The notes under the pieces: generated by a model
The model's database searches: none
What the model saw: only the letters and a program-made list of their open reading frames with translations
What the model was told of the DNA's origin: nothing
Translations under genes and position numbers: made by a program
Shown here: positions 43,259-51,443 of the stretch, piece after piece
Position numbering within the stretch: position 1 is the stretch's first letter
Layout of the letters: every line of letters starts with the position of its first letter
Assembly (NCBI RefSeq): GCF_000429705.1
Contig: NZ_KE386941.1
Span: 1,786,781-1,850,780 of the forward strand
Reading direction: 5' to 3'
From: Alteribacter aurantiacus DSM 18675
Lineage (GTDB): Bacteria > Bacillota > Bacilli > Bacillales > Salisediminibacteriaceae
DNA: 64,000 bases

Positions 43259-43612
43259 ATGAAGATTTACACATTCGTAAAAGAAACAGGCAAACACGTC
43301 ACTCAATTCGACTCAGACTTTGTGATGTCTCGTATTGTGGTTACGGACAGTGAGACGCGCATCGGCTGTATGCACCTTGGAACGGCTGGCGTGATCGGTG
43401 GGCATGTGGCGGCTGCTGATCAGCTTCTTCTTATTGTTTCAGGCAAGGGAAAAGTGAGCGGGCAGGAAAACGAATGGGTAGACGTACATTCTGGAGACGC
43501 TGTTTATTGGCAAGTGAGTGAGTGGCACGAAACCCGTTCAGAAACGGGTATGACTGCCATTGTAGTAGAAGCAGAAGAGCTCTATCCGGGGAGGTTCATG
43601 AACGTAAAGTAG
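43259..43612 (+). CDS. small cupin-domain protein
   Basis: A 117-residue single-domain cupin: GTAGVIGGHVAAADQLLLIV (first motif) and GDAVYWQVSEWHETRSETG (second motif with the metal histidine). Such proteins bind a metal or small ligand; the function is not predictable. GGAGG precedes the ATG. Confidence 0.78.
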   Translation: MKIYTFVKETGKHVTQFDSDFVMSRIVVTDSETRIGCMHLGTAGVIGGHVAAADQLLLIVSGKGKVSGQENEWVDVHSGDAVYWQVSEWHETRSETGMTAIVVEAEELYPGRFMNVK

Positions 43613-43625
43613 ATGTTATGTAAAA

Positions 43626-43669
43626 GGTGCCAGGCCCTGTGTATATAACTTTACACAGGGCCTGGCACC
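43626..43669. repeat. perfect 18-bp-stem palindrome of the GGTGCCAGGC family
   Basis: GGTGCCAGGCCCTGTGTA and TACACAGGGCCTGGCACC are exact complements around TATAACTT. It could also stop transcription of the cupin gene, although no T-run follows. Confidence 0.85.
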
Positions 43670-43691
43670 ATACCGATGCGGAGGTGGAATA

Positions 43692-43904
43692 ATGAGCAAT
43701 CGAAAATTCTATAAGTCTACGACTGACGTAAAGGTGAGCGGCGTTCTTGCTGGGATCGCCGATTATTTTAACTGGGACCCGACCATGGTGCGATTGGTTT
43801 TTGCTTTGGCTACCTTCTTTACCTCCATCGTCCCTGGTGTGATTGTCTATCTGATTGCAGACTGGGTCATGCCAAAGGATACGGAGAAAGAATACGAGAT
43901 TTAA
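43692..43904 (+). CDS. PspC-domain membrane protein
   Basis: A 70-residue PspC protein: FYKSTTDVKVSGVLAGIADYF followed by a membrane helix (VRLVFALATFFTSIVPGVIV) and ADWVMPKDTE. PspC proteins take part in envelope-stress sensing. GGAGGTGG precedes the ATG. Confidence 0.85.
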   Translation: MSNRKFYKSTTDVKVSGVLAGIADYFNWDPTMVRLVFALATFFTSIVPGVIVYLIADWVMPKDTEKEYEI

Positions 43905-43959
43905 AAACGGTGCCAGACCAGTCAAACCGACTAACCATTATTAGAATAGGATGTGGAGC

Positions 43960-44553
43960 ATGATAAAAAAGGGTTTTGTTTCAGGCATGATGTTGGGGAC
44001 ATTTTTACTTGGGGCGTGTGTAGCTGAAACAGGTAAAAACACATTGATAGAAGCGTCCTTAACCGACCGAGAAGAGGCGATTCTTGCCGGATCGGAGGAT
44101 GCCTTTGTGTTTGATTTTAACGTGGATGGCACATATAGTGAAGTGGAGCTCCGGATGGAAAGGTATGATTTCGGAAAAGTTGCGGATTCTCCTGCGTTTT
44201 TAATCTCCATAAACCTTGAAGGCGAGGGGTCCATTGTGTTTACATCCTCGCATTTGATTGACCAGGAGGACGCTTTGTTTACAACAAGCGTATCAAGTGG
44301 TGATTTAATCGGAACGCATCAAACCGTGGAGACGATCTTCAGGGACGGAGCTGATGGAATGGCTAAAATTTCACAAACCCATCTTAAGCCAGAAGTTCCG
44401 ATCGAGGGTGATATGGTTTTGGCAACGATTCTGTATTCCTCTAAAGACACAATGAGCTCTCTTCCTGATGGTTATACCGATGACCCTAAAGACTACCAAA
44501 AATACCTTGAAGAATATGATGTAGCGTATGTCCTGAAAAGTATATTTCGATAA
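43960..44553 (+). CDS. lipoprotein, unknown
   Basis: A 197-residue protein with lipobox LLGAC (Cys20) and an acidic beta-rich mature part (FVFDFNVDGTYSEVELRMER, FLISINLEGEGSIVFTSS). ATG at 43960 fits AGGA spacing better than the ATG at 43951. A half copy of the GGTGCCAGACC repeat lies just upstream (about 43908). No family recognised. Confidence 0.6.
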   Translation: MIKKGFVSGMMLGTFLLGACVAETGKNTLIEASLTDREEAILAGSEDAFVFDFNVDGTYSEVELRMERYDFGKVADSPAFLISINLEGEGSIVFTSSHLIDQEDALFTTSVSSGDLIGTHQTVETIFRDGADGMAKISQTHLKPEVPIEGDMVLATILYSSKDTMSSLPDGYTDDPKDYQKYLEEYDVAYVLKSIFR

Positions 44554-44571
44554 GTCATGACTAATTTAATT

Positions 44572-44615
44572 GGTCACAGACCCTGTGTTCACATCCTCAC
44601 ACAGGGTCTGGCACC
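44572..44615. repeat. GGTGCCAGACC-family palindrome overlapping the Nudix 3' end
   Basis: CAGACCCTGTGT and ACACAGGGTCTG are exact complements; the outer bases GGTCA/GGCACC are imperfect. The right arm supplies the last codons (AVPDPV) and the stop of the Nudix gene at 44597. Confidence 0.85.
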
Positions 44616-45079
44616 GCTTGTTTCTCTTCCACCTTCACAAGCGTACTTCCTTCATAGTAATAAACAAACGACTTCTTCCCTTCACCGTCCAACACCTGGG
44701 GCAAAAAGTCATGGATATCGGCAACACCCATGTTTTCTTCGTCCAACAACCACTCACACGTCTTCCAATCAAGAATGCCTTCTTCCTTTTTCACGGGAGT
44801 CGGATACGATACCTGCTCCGGAATGTCAGCTACAAACAGATGCATGCCACCGTACGCTTTTCCATCCACAACCCACTCGATATCTCCTTTGTGAATGACT
44901 GCTGATAAATCAAGGTCTGTTTCTTCCTTTACTTCTCTCAAAACCCCTTGTTCCCGCGTTTCTCCCTCTTCAATTTTTCCACCCACACCGTTCCATCGTC
45001 CCATCCAAGCGCCTTTTTCACGGTTGAGCATCAACACGTGGTTTCCTTGTTTAATAAAGCAAATCGTATAGTTGTACAT
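44597..45079 (-). CDS. Nudix hydrolase (8-oxo-dGTPase MutT-like)
   Basis: A 160-residue Nudix protein: GRWNGVGGKIEEGETREQGV followed by LREVKEETDL gives a complete box. The substrate-side KGAWMGRWNGVG suggests a MutT/8-oxo-(d)GTP class enzyme. It starts 2 bp after the stop of the DUF2332-like gene, whose 3' end contains its AGGAGG. The C-terminal tail after LVKVEE is encoded by the repeat at 44572. Confidence 0.82.
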   Translation of the reverse strand: MYNYTICFIKQGNHVLMLNREKGAWMGRWNGVGGKIEEGETREQGVLREVKEETDLDLSAVIHKGDIEWVVDGKAYGGMHLFVADIPEQVSYPTPVKKEEGILDWKTCEWLLDEENMGVADIHDFLPQVLDGEGKKSFVYYYEGSTLVKVEEKQAVPDPV

Positions 45080-45081
45080 CT

Positions 45082-46140
45082 TTACCTCCTGTGTCTAGGT
45101 GGGGACGGTTCTTCTACGTCCTGGGAAGCGAAAGAACCGTCCCCAGTTGGCCACTCACTCGGCCACTCAAACCATCGCCCGTGGCCTTCTGTTTTTCCGA
45201 TTGTGTGCGTTTCTTCTTTCCCATCTATGATGGCGTCCATGTGAAGGAGCCCGTCCCACATGTTGTTATATACATGAAACACGTCCCGCTCCTCGCCGAT
45301 CGTTCGAATGTTTTTCTCTAGCTCCTTTTTAACATCAACCGGGATTTGATTGGCTACGTGTGTGTGAAATACAACAAGTGTTGAATCATCACTCACTTCT
45401 TTCGCTAACTGAGGCAACATTGCAACGCCGTCTCCTTCGACCAATCGAATCGGGTCCTTTTTCATCACTTCAGACGCTGCTTCAAAAAGCTCACGCCGTT
45501 CTTCATGCTCAGGCCAGATTAACGCCTTCAACCACAAGTAGTCTTCCTCGTCGTTCATGTGATTAACGTGAAGGTCGACCCCAACTTTGGATGCAACCGG
45601 AGGGCTCTTAGGTAAAAGAGTCGGATCCCCCGTGAAGCTCGAGTGAATCTTGACCGGTGAATCGGCCTTGCCGTATGTGTCTTTTCCTCCATACGTATAC
45701 GAGTAACGATCCCAATGAAGTTGCAGCCCTGCACTCGTCCCGATTTCAATCATGGAAAGGGGTTTATTTGTCCTTTTCCAGATCGAACAAAACACGGGGT
45801 AAAGGTACGCACATCGCCTGATTTCGTTTGTCTGCACACGTTTCGTTTTCAAGAGCTCCTCAATCTCAAAACGATGGGTCGTGCAAAACTCCTTAAATCG
45901 ATCAAACGCCACGGATCCATTGGCATAGTCGTTTAGAAGCAGCGGATCCTCCCCTTTTAAAAGAAGATAGTGAACGGCACCGAAAAACAAATTCGGTATC
46001 GGCTGGCCTGCACCTGCTTGTCCGGCTACCGTGAGTAACTCCTCATCGTTCGCCACTTTTCTGCTTAGCTCCTCATAAAGAGAACTCGAGCCTTTACACT
46101 CTTCTTCAGCAAAACGAGTAAAACGTCCTGACAGGTTCAT
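45082..46140 (-). CDS. DUF2332-family protein
   Basis: A 352-residue protein of the DUF2332 family, related in fold to methyltransferases: PNLFFGAVHYLLLKG, the glycine motif MIEIGTSAGLQLHWDRYSY, GVDLHVNHMNDEEDYLWLKA, FHTHVANQIP. The biochemical role is unknown. ATG at 46140 follows GGAGGAGGG. The last ~20 residues (GDGSFASQDVEEPSPPRHRR) are encoded by a GGGGACGGTTCTT repeat, so the original C-terminus has been replaced or extended. Confidence 0.8.
   Translation of the reverse strand: MNLSGRFTRFAEEECKGSSSLYEELSRKVANDEELLTVAGQAGAGQPIPNLFFGAVHYLLLKGEDPLLLNDYANGSVAFDRFKEFCTTHRFEIEELLKTKRVQTNEIRRCAYLYPVFCSIWKRTNKPLSMIEIGTSAGLQLHWDRYSYTYGGKDTYGKADSPVKIHSSFTGDPTLLPKSPPVASKVGVDLHVNHMNDEEDYLWLKALIWPEHEERRELFEAASEVMKKDPIRLVEGDGVAMLPQLAKEVSDDSTLVVFHTHVANQIPVDVKKELEKNIRTIGEERDVFHVYNNMWDGLLHMDAIIDGKEETHTIGKTEGHGRWFEWPSEWPTGDGSFASQDVEEPSPPRHRR
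45099..45144. repeat. GGGGACGGTTCTT-family palindrome in the DUF2332 3' end
   Basis: TGGGGACGGTTCTT and AAGAACCGTCCCCA are exact 14-bp complements around 18 nt. Same family as 54690-54724 and the heads at 29948 and 38028. Confidence 0.88.
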
Positions 46141-46286
46141 AGGTACTCCCTCCTCCATCCTTAACAAGATGCGTCATCTATGTAAATCACAACCAAATTT
46201 AATAAGTTTACTACTATTTATCTTTCAAAACCCTATTGTACTCGTGCTAGGAACTAGGTAGGATATAAAACAAATATTCAGATAAC

Positions 46287-47177
46287 TCATCGTAAGTAGT
46301 CGCCTTTGTGTTTCCAAATCAACTGGCTATAAAGCTTCTTGTTTAGCAGTTCGAAAAAGAAGAGCGCTTTTTGGTAGCATTCTCTAATGTCTTCCTCACC
46401 GGCGTCGAGCGTTTCAAAGCATTGGCCTTTGTAGTAATAAAATTGGCCGAGAAGAGACATGTTTTCTTTTTCCAACGACTTCTCGATCCCTGTTTCAATC
46501 GTCGCAAGGGAGTCTTCCACTCGTCCCATGTCGTAGAGGGTTTTCGATTTGTTGTACATCACTCGGATTGTAAAGATGTCCGGAGCCACAGACGTGACAG
46601 AAGACGATCGCTGGTCATTTTTTAAGATTTTATCGTAGTAATAAAGGCTTTCTTTGTACTGTTGGTTCGTTGCAAGCAAGTACGCAATCGAATTGAGAAT
46701 GCGGTCGTACAAATTCCCTTTTGATTGAACAGTGGTTTTGTTTTCATCATGGAGTGTTTTGAGAAGGCGAATGGTCTCTTCTATGGTCACACGCTTCGTT
46801 TGATAAGCGGCTAAGTGATAGTGCCACTTCAAGTAGCTGCTCATCCAAAAGCACGCCATCCTCTCCTCCGTCATTTTTTCACAAAGGAGATGGTAAAGAG
46901 CTTCAAATTTCTGCTCACTGGATAGGTGCTCAATGGTCGTGATCAAGGCCTCGTGCTCTTCCATATCTTCTTCTAGCATCACTTGGATGAAGTAATCCAT
47001 CGGCACATGCAGACGGGTAGCCAAATGATAAAGCGTATCTACTCCGGGAGCGATTTGGCCTCGCTCGATTTGAGAGACGGCCGATTGGGTGCAAATGCCT
47101 TCAGCTAGCTGCCTTTGGGAAAGGAAATGCTGTTTGCGAAGTTTTGTGATCTCTTCGCCTAACGTTTGTTTGTTCAT
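46287..47177 (-). CDS. PlcR-like quorum-sensing transcriptional regulator (RRNPP family)
   Basis: A 296-residue regulator. Residues about 6-60 are an HTH (LRKQHFLSQRQLAEGICTQS, then AVSQIERGQIAPGVDTLYHL); the rest is a TPR-type peptide-binding domain. Compared from memory with B. cereus PlcR (285 residues), matches run throughout, for example SLLGQFYYYKGQCFETLDAG and YQKALFFFELLN versus SLIGQLYYQRGECLRKL and YKKASFFFDIL. It is divergent, 64 bp away, from a peptide gene resembling papR. It should bind the re-imported peptide and switch on nearby promoters. AAGGTGA precedes the ATG. Confidence 0.88.
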   Translation of the reverse strand: MNKQTLGEEITKLRKQHFLSQRQLAEGICTQSAVSQIERGQIAPGVDTLYHLATRLHVPMDYFIQVMLEEDMEEHEALITTIEHLSSEQKFEALYHLLCEKMTEERMACFWMSSYLKWHYHLAAYQTKRVTIEETIRLLKTLHDENKTTVQSKGNLYDRILNSIAYLLATNQQYKESLYYYDKILKNDQRSSSVTSVAPDIFTIRVMYNKSKTLYDMGRVEDSLATIETGIEKSLEKENMSLLGQFYYYKGQCFETLDAGEEDIRECYQKALFFFELLNKKLYSQLIWKHKGDYLR

Positions 47178-47241
47178 GTTGTGTCACCTTACTCTACTCT
47201 TTTTTACTAGTTTACCAGATCTTTGAAAGGAGGGTTGTTTT

Positions 47242-47364
47242 ATGTTGAAAAAACTCGTTGCGATTGCTCTTGTTGTCGGTTTTCTAAGTGCAGGAACGGC
47301 AAATATCGTCTCTGTTCAAGCTTCTTTTGACCCAGCGCCACAGGATTTGCCTTACGAAAGCTAA
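47242..47364 (+). CDS. PapR-like signalling peptide precursor
   Basis: A 40-residue exported peptide: signal sequence MLKKLVAIALVVGFLSAGTA and a short tail ending PAPQDLPYES. B. cereus PapR is 48 residues with a C-terminal active peptide ADLPFEF or close variants; DLPYE matches DLPFE at four of five positions, with Tyr for Phe. It diverges from the PlcR-like gene and is followed 30 bp later by the subtilisin gene. AAAGGAGGG precedes the ATG. The calling of the mature peptide boundary is inference. Confidence 0.82.
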   Translation: MLKKLVAIALVVGFLSAGTANIVSVQASFDPAPQDLPYES

Positions 47365-47394
47365 TTTCATTTTATAAAAAAGGAGAGGGTTGTT

Positions 47395-48528
47395 TTGAAG
47401 AAATTATTCACAGTTTGGTTAGCACTCGTTTTACTAGCGATTCCCGTATCTGTCGGGGCAGATGCAGGGGGGAACGATCAGAGTCAGGATTATTTGATCC
47501 AATTCAACGGACCTGCAAGTAAAGGGTTGATCAAAGCGTTCGGTGTCGATGAAGGGGACATTCTACATACATACGACCACCTTCCAGTCGTACACGTGAA
47601 CTTGACTGAAAACCAGGCACGAGGCCTTGCCAATCACCCGCACATCACGACAGTTGAAGAAAACGCTGAAGTAAAAGCGCTTGGCCAAACGGTTCCATGG
47701 GGCATTCCACACGTGCAAGGAACTGCGGCTCAAGATGCCGGATACACGGGTGCCGGTCTTAAAGTAGCGATTCTTGATACGGGGATCGACCGTAACCACG
47801 AAGACCTGTTTGAGAACGTAAAAGGCGGTCACTCCGTGTTTACAGATGCTGCAAACCGCGACCCATTCTATGATGCTGACGGTCATGGTACACACGTAGC
47901 AGGTACAGTCGCTGCTGTTGATAACGACCTTGGCGTTGTAGGCGTGGCTTCCCAAGCTGAGCTATATGCGGTAAAAGTACTGAACAACTCTGGAAGCGGA
48001 TCCTATGCAGGTATCGCTGAAGGGATCGAATGGTCGATCAACAACGGTATGGACATCATCAACATGAGCCTTGGTGGTTCCCAAAGCTCGTCCATCCTGA
48101 AACAGTTCTCTGACTTAGCTTACGAAGAAGGACTTCTTGTCGTAGCCGCAGCGGGTAATAGCGGAAATCGTGGTGGAAACAACGACACAGTCGGCTACCC
48201 GGCGAAATATGACTCTGTGATCGCGGTCGCTGCCGTCGATCAAAACAACAACCGTGCTACATTCTCTAGTACCGGTCCTGCTGTTGAAATTTCAGCTCCC
48301 GGCGTGAGCATTCTCAGCACAACGCCAGGCAACAACTACGCTGCGTTCAACGGAACGTCCATGGCTTCTCCTCATGTAGCCGGCGTGGCAGCTCAAGTTT
48401 GGCAGGCGAAACCTGAACTATCAAACGTTGAGCTTCGTAATCTTCTAAATGAAACAGCAGTGAACCTGGGCAGATCCAACCAATTTGGTCATGGTCTTGT
48501 TCAGTCGCTGGATGCGATTCAGCAATAA
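47395..48528 (+). CDS. secreted subtilisin-family alkaline protease
   Basis: A 377-residue prepro-enzyme: signal peptide (1 to about 22), inhibitor-type propeptide (about 32-96) and a mature part starting near [13 protein letters not shown]. Catalytic triad Asp128 (AILDTG), His164 ([10 protein letters not shown]), Ser322 (NGTSMASPH); oxyanion Asn255 (AAAGNSG). No cysteines and high Asn/Ala content match high-alkaline subtilisins. The TTG start follows AAAGGAGAGGG. It is 30 bp after the peptide gene and probably co-transcribed, so cell density may control it directly. Confidence 0.95.
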   Translation: MKKLFTVWLALVLLAIPVSVGADAGGNDQSQDYLIQFNGPASKGLIKAFGVDEGDILHTYDHLPVVHVNLTENQARGLANHPHITTVEENAEVKALGQTVPWGIPHVQGTAAQDAGYTGAGLKVAILDTGIDRNHEDLFENVKGGHSVFTDAANRDPFYDADGHGTHVAGTVAAVDNDLGVVGVASQAELYAVKVLNNSGSGSYAGIAEGIEWSINNGMDIINMSLGGSQSSSILKQFSDLAYEEGLLVVAAAGNSGNRGGNNDTVGYPAKYDSVIAVAAVDQNNNRATFSSTGPAVEISAPGVSILSTTPGNNYAAFNGTSMASPHVAGVAAQVWQAKPELSNVELRNLLNETAVNLGRSNQFGHGLVQSLDAIQQ

Positions 48529-48533
48529 AGCCC

Positions 48534-48575
48534 AACGGTTCCAATGCTTCCTACGAAGCATTGGAACCGTTTTTG
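48534..48575 (+). terminator. terminator of the peptide-protease operon
   Basis: AACGGTTCCAATGCTTC and GAAGCATTGGAACCGTT are exact 17-bp complements around CTAC, followed by TTTTTG. The arm resembles the intergenic hairpin families, so a repeat may have been recruited as terminator. Confidence 0.88.
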
Positions 48576-48587
48576 TTTTCCAAAAGC

Positions 48588-48631
48588 GGTGCCTGGCACT
48601 GTGTTCATAAAATCACATGGGGTCTGGCACC
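48588..48631. repeat. GGTGCCTGGCACTGTG-family palindrome
   Basis: GGTGCCTGGCACTGTG ... CATGGGGTCTGGCACC, imperfect inverted repeat of 44 bp. Confidence 0.75.
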
Positions 48632-48682
48632 GTCATTCTTTCCCCAATCATAGTAACCATGCTATGATCTGTTTAAATTGCA

Positions 48683-48722
48683 GGTACCAGGCACTGTGTT
48701 CACTACGTCACAGCCTGGCACC
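48683..48722. repeat. GGTACCAGGCACTGTG-family palindrome
   Basis: GGTACCAGGCACTGTG ... CACAGCCTGGCACC, 40 bp; a second copy only 50 bp from the one at 48588. Confidence 0.75.
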
Positions 48723-48741
48723 ATAAAGAATGGAGGCCTCT

Positions 48742-49971
48742 ATGGATACGTTATCGTTAACGACACCATTAAAATCGAAAACCTTTACTATAAAAAATCG
48801 TTTTTTCAAAGCAGCTATGAGTGAAGCCCTTGGCACATCCCAAAACAACCCAACAGAGTCACTGATTCACTTATACAGTCGCTGGGCAAAAGGCGGTGCA
48901 GGTCTTCTGGTCAGCGGTAACGTGATGGTCGATCGAAAAGCGTTAGGGGAACCTGGAAATGTGGCCATTGAAGACGAACGAGACTTAGGCCTATTAAAGA
49001 AGTGGGCAAACGCTGGCACGCAGCATGACACGCACTTTTGGGTTCAGTTAAATCATCCGGGGAAGCAAACACCAAAATCCGTATCAAAACGCCCTGTTGC
49101 CCCTAGTGCTGTCCCTCTCTTAGGCGGTGCAAATGCCTTTAACAAGCCTCGCGCACTTACTACAAATGAAATTGGGGACATCATTACGCGTTTTGGACGT
49201 GCGGCTAGCATTGTTAAAAAAGCAGGATTTACAGGGGTTCAAATCCATGCGGCCCATGGGTATTTAATTAGTCAATTTTTATCTCCACATCATAACCAGC
49301 GAACAGACGAATGGGGTGGAGATCTAAACGGCCGCATGCAATTTCTAGTTGAGGTTTATAAAGAAATAAGAAAGCAAATAGGCGATGATTTTCCAATTGG
49401 CATTAAATTGAATTCAGCTGATTTTCAGCGTGGTGGATTTACTGAAGAAGAGTCCATGAAGGTGCTCAAAATCATGGACCGCGTGGGGATTGATTTGATC
49501 GAGATTTCAGGTGGAAACTATGAAAATCCGAAAATGCTTGGTGGAGACGTGAAAAAAAGCACGAAGGAAAGAGAAGCCTATTTTTTAGAGTACGCTGAAA
49601 AGGCAAGACATCTCGTGCAAGCGCCTCTCGTTGTAACAGGAGGTTTCAGGTCTGAGGAAGCCATGGTAGCTGCCATTGAAAGTGGTGCGGTAGACATGAT
49701 CGGTATCGGTAAGCCGTTTGCATTAAACCCTGATTTGCCGAACCAAATCATCAATGGCTCCTACGAAACCGTAACTACAAAGCCAATTAAAACCGGCTTT
49801 AAACCATTAGATAAACAAATATCAAGCATGTTAGATCTCACTTGGTATGAGCAACAATTGGCGCGAATGGGAAAAGGGAAAGATCCCGATCCCGACCTCT
49901 CCCCATGGAACACCCTTATTCATATGATGACGACCCACGGTGCGACCATGATTCAGAAGAGGCGCGCTTAA
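48742..49971 (+). CDS. Old Yellow Enzyme-type NADH:flavin oxidoreductase
   Basis: A 409-residue FMN-binding barrel: KNRFFKAAMSEALGT, the active-site HPGKQTPKSV, GVQIHAAHGYLISQFLSPHH and RTDEWGG, and the FMN phosphate site GGFRSEEAMVAAIESGAVDM. It reduces activated C=C bonds or nitro compounds. ATG at 48742 follows GGAGG; the ATG at 48730 overlaps that site. Confidence 0.88.
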   Translation: MDTLSLTTPLKSKTFTIKNRFFKAAMSEALGTSQNNPTESLIHLYSRWAKGGAGLLVSGNVMVDRKALGEPGNVAIEDERDLGLLKKWANAGTQHDTHFWVQLNHPGKQTPKSVSKRPVAPSAVPLLGGANAFNKPRALTTNEIGDIITRFGRAASIVKKAGFTGVQIHAAHGYLISQFLSPHHNQRTDEWGGDLNGRMQFLVEVYKEIRKQIGDDFPIGIKLNSADFQRGGFTEEESMKVLKIMDRVGIDLIEISGGNYENPKMLGGDVKKSTKEREAYFLEYAEKARHLVQAPLVVTGGFRSEEAMVAAIESGAVDMIGIGKPFALNPDLPNQIINGSYETVTTKPIKTGFKPLDKQISSMLDLTWYEQQLARMGKGKDPDPDLSPWNTLIHMMTTHGATMIQKRRA

Positions 49972-49984
49972 TGGGGATGGTTCA

Positions 49985-50200
49985 AAGGCACTGAAAAAGT
50001 TTGGTCTTAAATTCTTTCAGTGTCTTAAAAGCAAGAGCGTAACGGTTGCCTGTTTTAAAAACCTGATACGAGTGTGTTTCTCGTACAGACGCGCAACCGA
50101 ATGAAGCCATTGCCATTCAAATAAAAGCATTGAAAAAGTTGGGTTGTACTTTTTCAATGGTCAAGAACGGTTCTTTTACTTCTTATGAAGGAAAGCAAAC
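49985..50200. repeat. cluster of hairpin fragments
   Basis: Three inverted repeats in ~210 bp: CACTGAAA/TTTCAGTG (about 49989-50020), CGGTTGC/GCAACCG (about 50049-50100) and CATTGAAAAAG/CTTTTTCAATG (about 50127-50159), then a decayed GAACGGTTCTTTTACTTC block. I see no gene in 49972-50450. Confidence 0.5.
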
Positions 50201-50339
50201 GTCCCGCTATTACTAGAGCGCCTTTCTATGCTTAATATGTATGAATGATGTTAAGAATATTTGACAGATGCTCTTCCAAAATGCCGATCCAAATGATTTT
50301 TGCCTTTTTCTTTCTATCGTTATCCAGTTAGATAAGGTT

Positions 50340-50448
50340 GTCTCTAATGAGTATTCCGTTACCTCAGAAAATGAATAATGGAAAAAAGCAGACAAGGCAT
50401 CTGCTGGGGCCTTTCTTCTTCAACTATCGCTCTCCGTTAGTTGAAGAA
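50340..50448. repeat. composite CTCAGAAAATGAATA / GCAGA-hairpin / CGTTAG repeat, copy 3
   Basis: GAGTATTCCGTTACCTCAGA then AAAAAAGCAGAC...CATCTGC, then TTCTTCAACTA ... TTAGTTGAAGAA, a clear palindrome. Same order of modules as at 30651 and 34637. Loose single-module relatives occur at 50995, 51412 and 51883. Confidence 0.68.
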
Positions 50449-50450
50449 TT

Positions 50451-50909
50451 TTATTGATTTAATTCCTCCCACTTACTTAAATACATTCGTTCCGAGAGTT
50501 TTTTGTGATTTTCTATTTTACAGATAAATTCTAAGCTATTACCGTCTGGGTCATTAAAATGAATTTTAGCATGTGCATAGTTCTTGTGAGGCATTACAAA
50601 GGGTTCAGTAGGTTCAAATCCAAAAGCCTCTCTGGGTTTATAGCCTTTATTGTTGAGCCAATTAACAGAGTCTTTTAATCCTTCTAACGATACTTGAAAA
50701 GCAATATGTCTTATCGAAGGATGATATTCAAGTTCCACTTTATCGGTTTTCCACAATCCCAGCCAACTTTCATCTTTTACAATCCATAAAAATGCCAACC
50801 TATTTTCAACGATATGGTCAAGTTTAAGCCCAAGACCAGTGTAGAACTCTATCGAACGTTCTAAATCGCTTACTGGTAAATGTGCTTCATATAATCCCTT
50901 TATCATCAT
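50451..50909 (-). CDS. VOC/glyoxalase-family protein
   Basis: A 152-residue protein with two betaalphabetabetabeta modules: GLYEAHLPVSDLERSIEFYT and the second-half IHFNDPDGNSLEFICKI with the metal-binding Glu; His47-type ligands in IRHIAFQV. It may be a glyoxalase-like detoxification or thiol-transfer enzyme. GGAGG precedes the ATG. Confidence 0.82.
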   Translation of the reverse strand: MMIKGLYEAHLPVSDLERSIEFYTGLGLKLDHIVENRLAFLWIVKDESWLGLWKTDKVELEYHPSIRHIAFQVSLEGLKDSVNWLNNKGYKPREAFGFEPTEPFVMPHKNYAHAKIHFNDPDGNSLEFICKIENHKKLSERMYLSKWEELNQ

Positions 50910-51023
50910 TCAGAAACCTCCAAATTTAATTGTTAAACTCCCATGATTGGTTACTTCAACAACAGTAGGAACTGCTAATGCAACAGTTCCTCCACAAACG
51001 CTTCCCGTTTGTTCAACAAGGTG

Positions 51024-51338
51024 TCATTTAGTTAATAATTTATCTTTTGAAACTATACCCCACTTATTTGCTACAAGTTTATCTATATATTCGCTAACAC
51101 TAATCTCTTCCAACTCCATTACAAGTGGTTGTAGAGATACATAGCATTCATTTGTCTCATAATTTATCGTGACTTTTACAACCTCATATCCATTATGAAA
51201 TCTTGAATCAAAGCCTGGGTCATCAATAATATCTCCTTTAACAGGACGAATAGTTGATTCAAATGTTTTCATTACTATTTCCGAATCACTATTTTCTTCT
51301 TTTGCAGATGTTACAAAAATAATCATTTTGATTTTCAC
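51024..51338 (-). CDS. 104-residue protein, unknown
   Basis: A small acidic protein with a beta-rich centre (TIRPVKGDIIDDPGF, NGYEVVKVTINYETNECYVS) and an acidic C-terminal helix. GTG at 51338 follows AGAGAGGG; the longer frame to 51380 has no site. No family recognised. Confidence 0.5.
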   Translation of the reverse strand: MKIKMIIFVTSAKEENSDSEIVMKTFESTIRPVKGDIIDDPGFDSRFHNGYEVVKVTINYETNECYVSLQPLVMELEEISVSEYIDKLVANKWGIVSKDKLLTK

Positions 51339-51443
51339 AATTTTCCCTCTCTTTAACCATGAATTATTCTCCTCGAACAATAACAGTAGGAACTGCCATT
51401 ACAACAACTCCTCAACAAAAGCTCTCGTTAGTTGGAAAAGACT

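Noticed and set aside
47178..47241. PlcR box in the regulator-peptide intergenic region
   Set aside because: No match to the palindrome TATGNAN4TNCATA; the operator of this regulator may differ.
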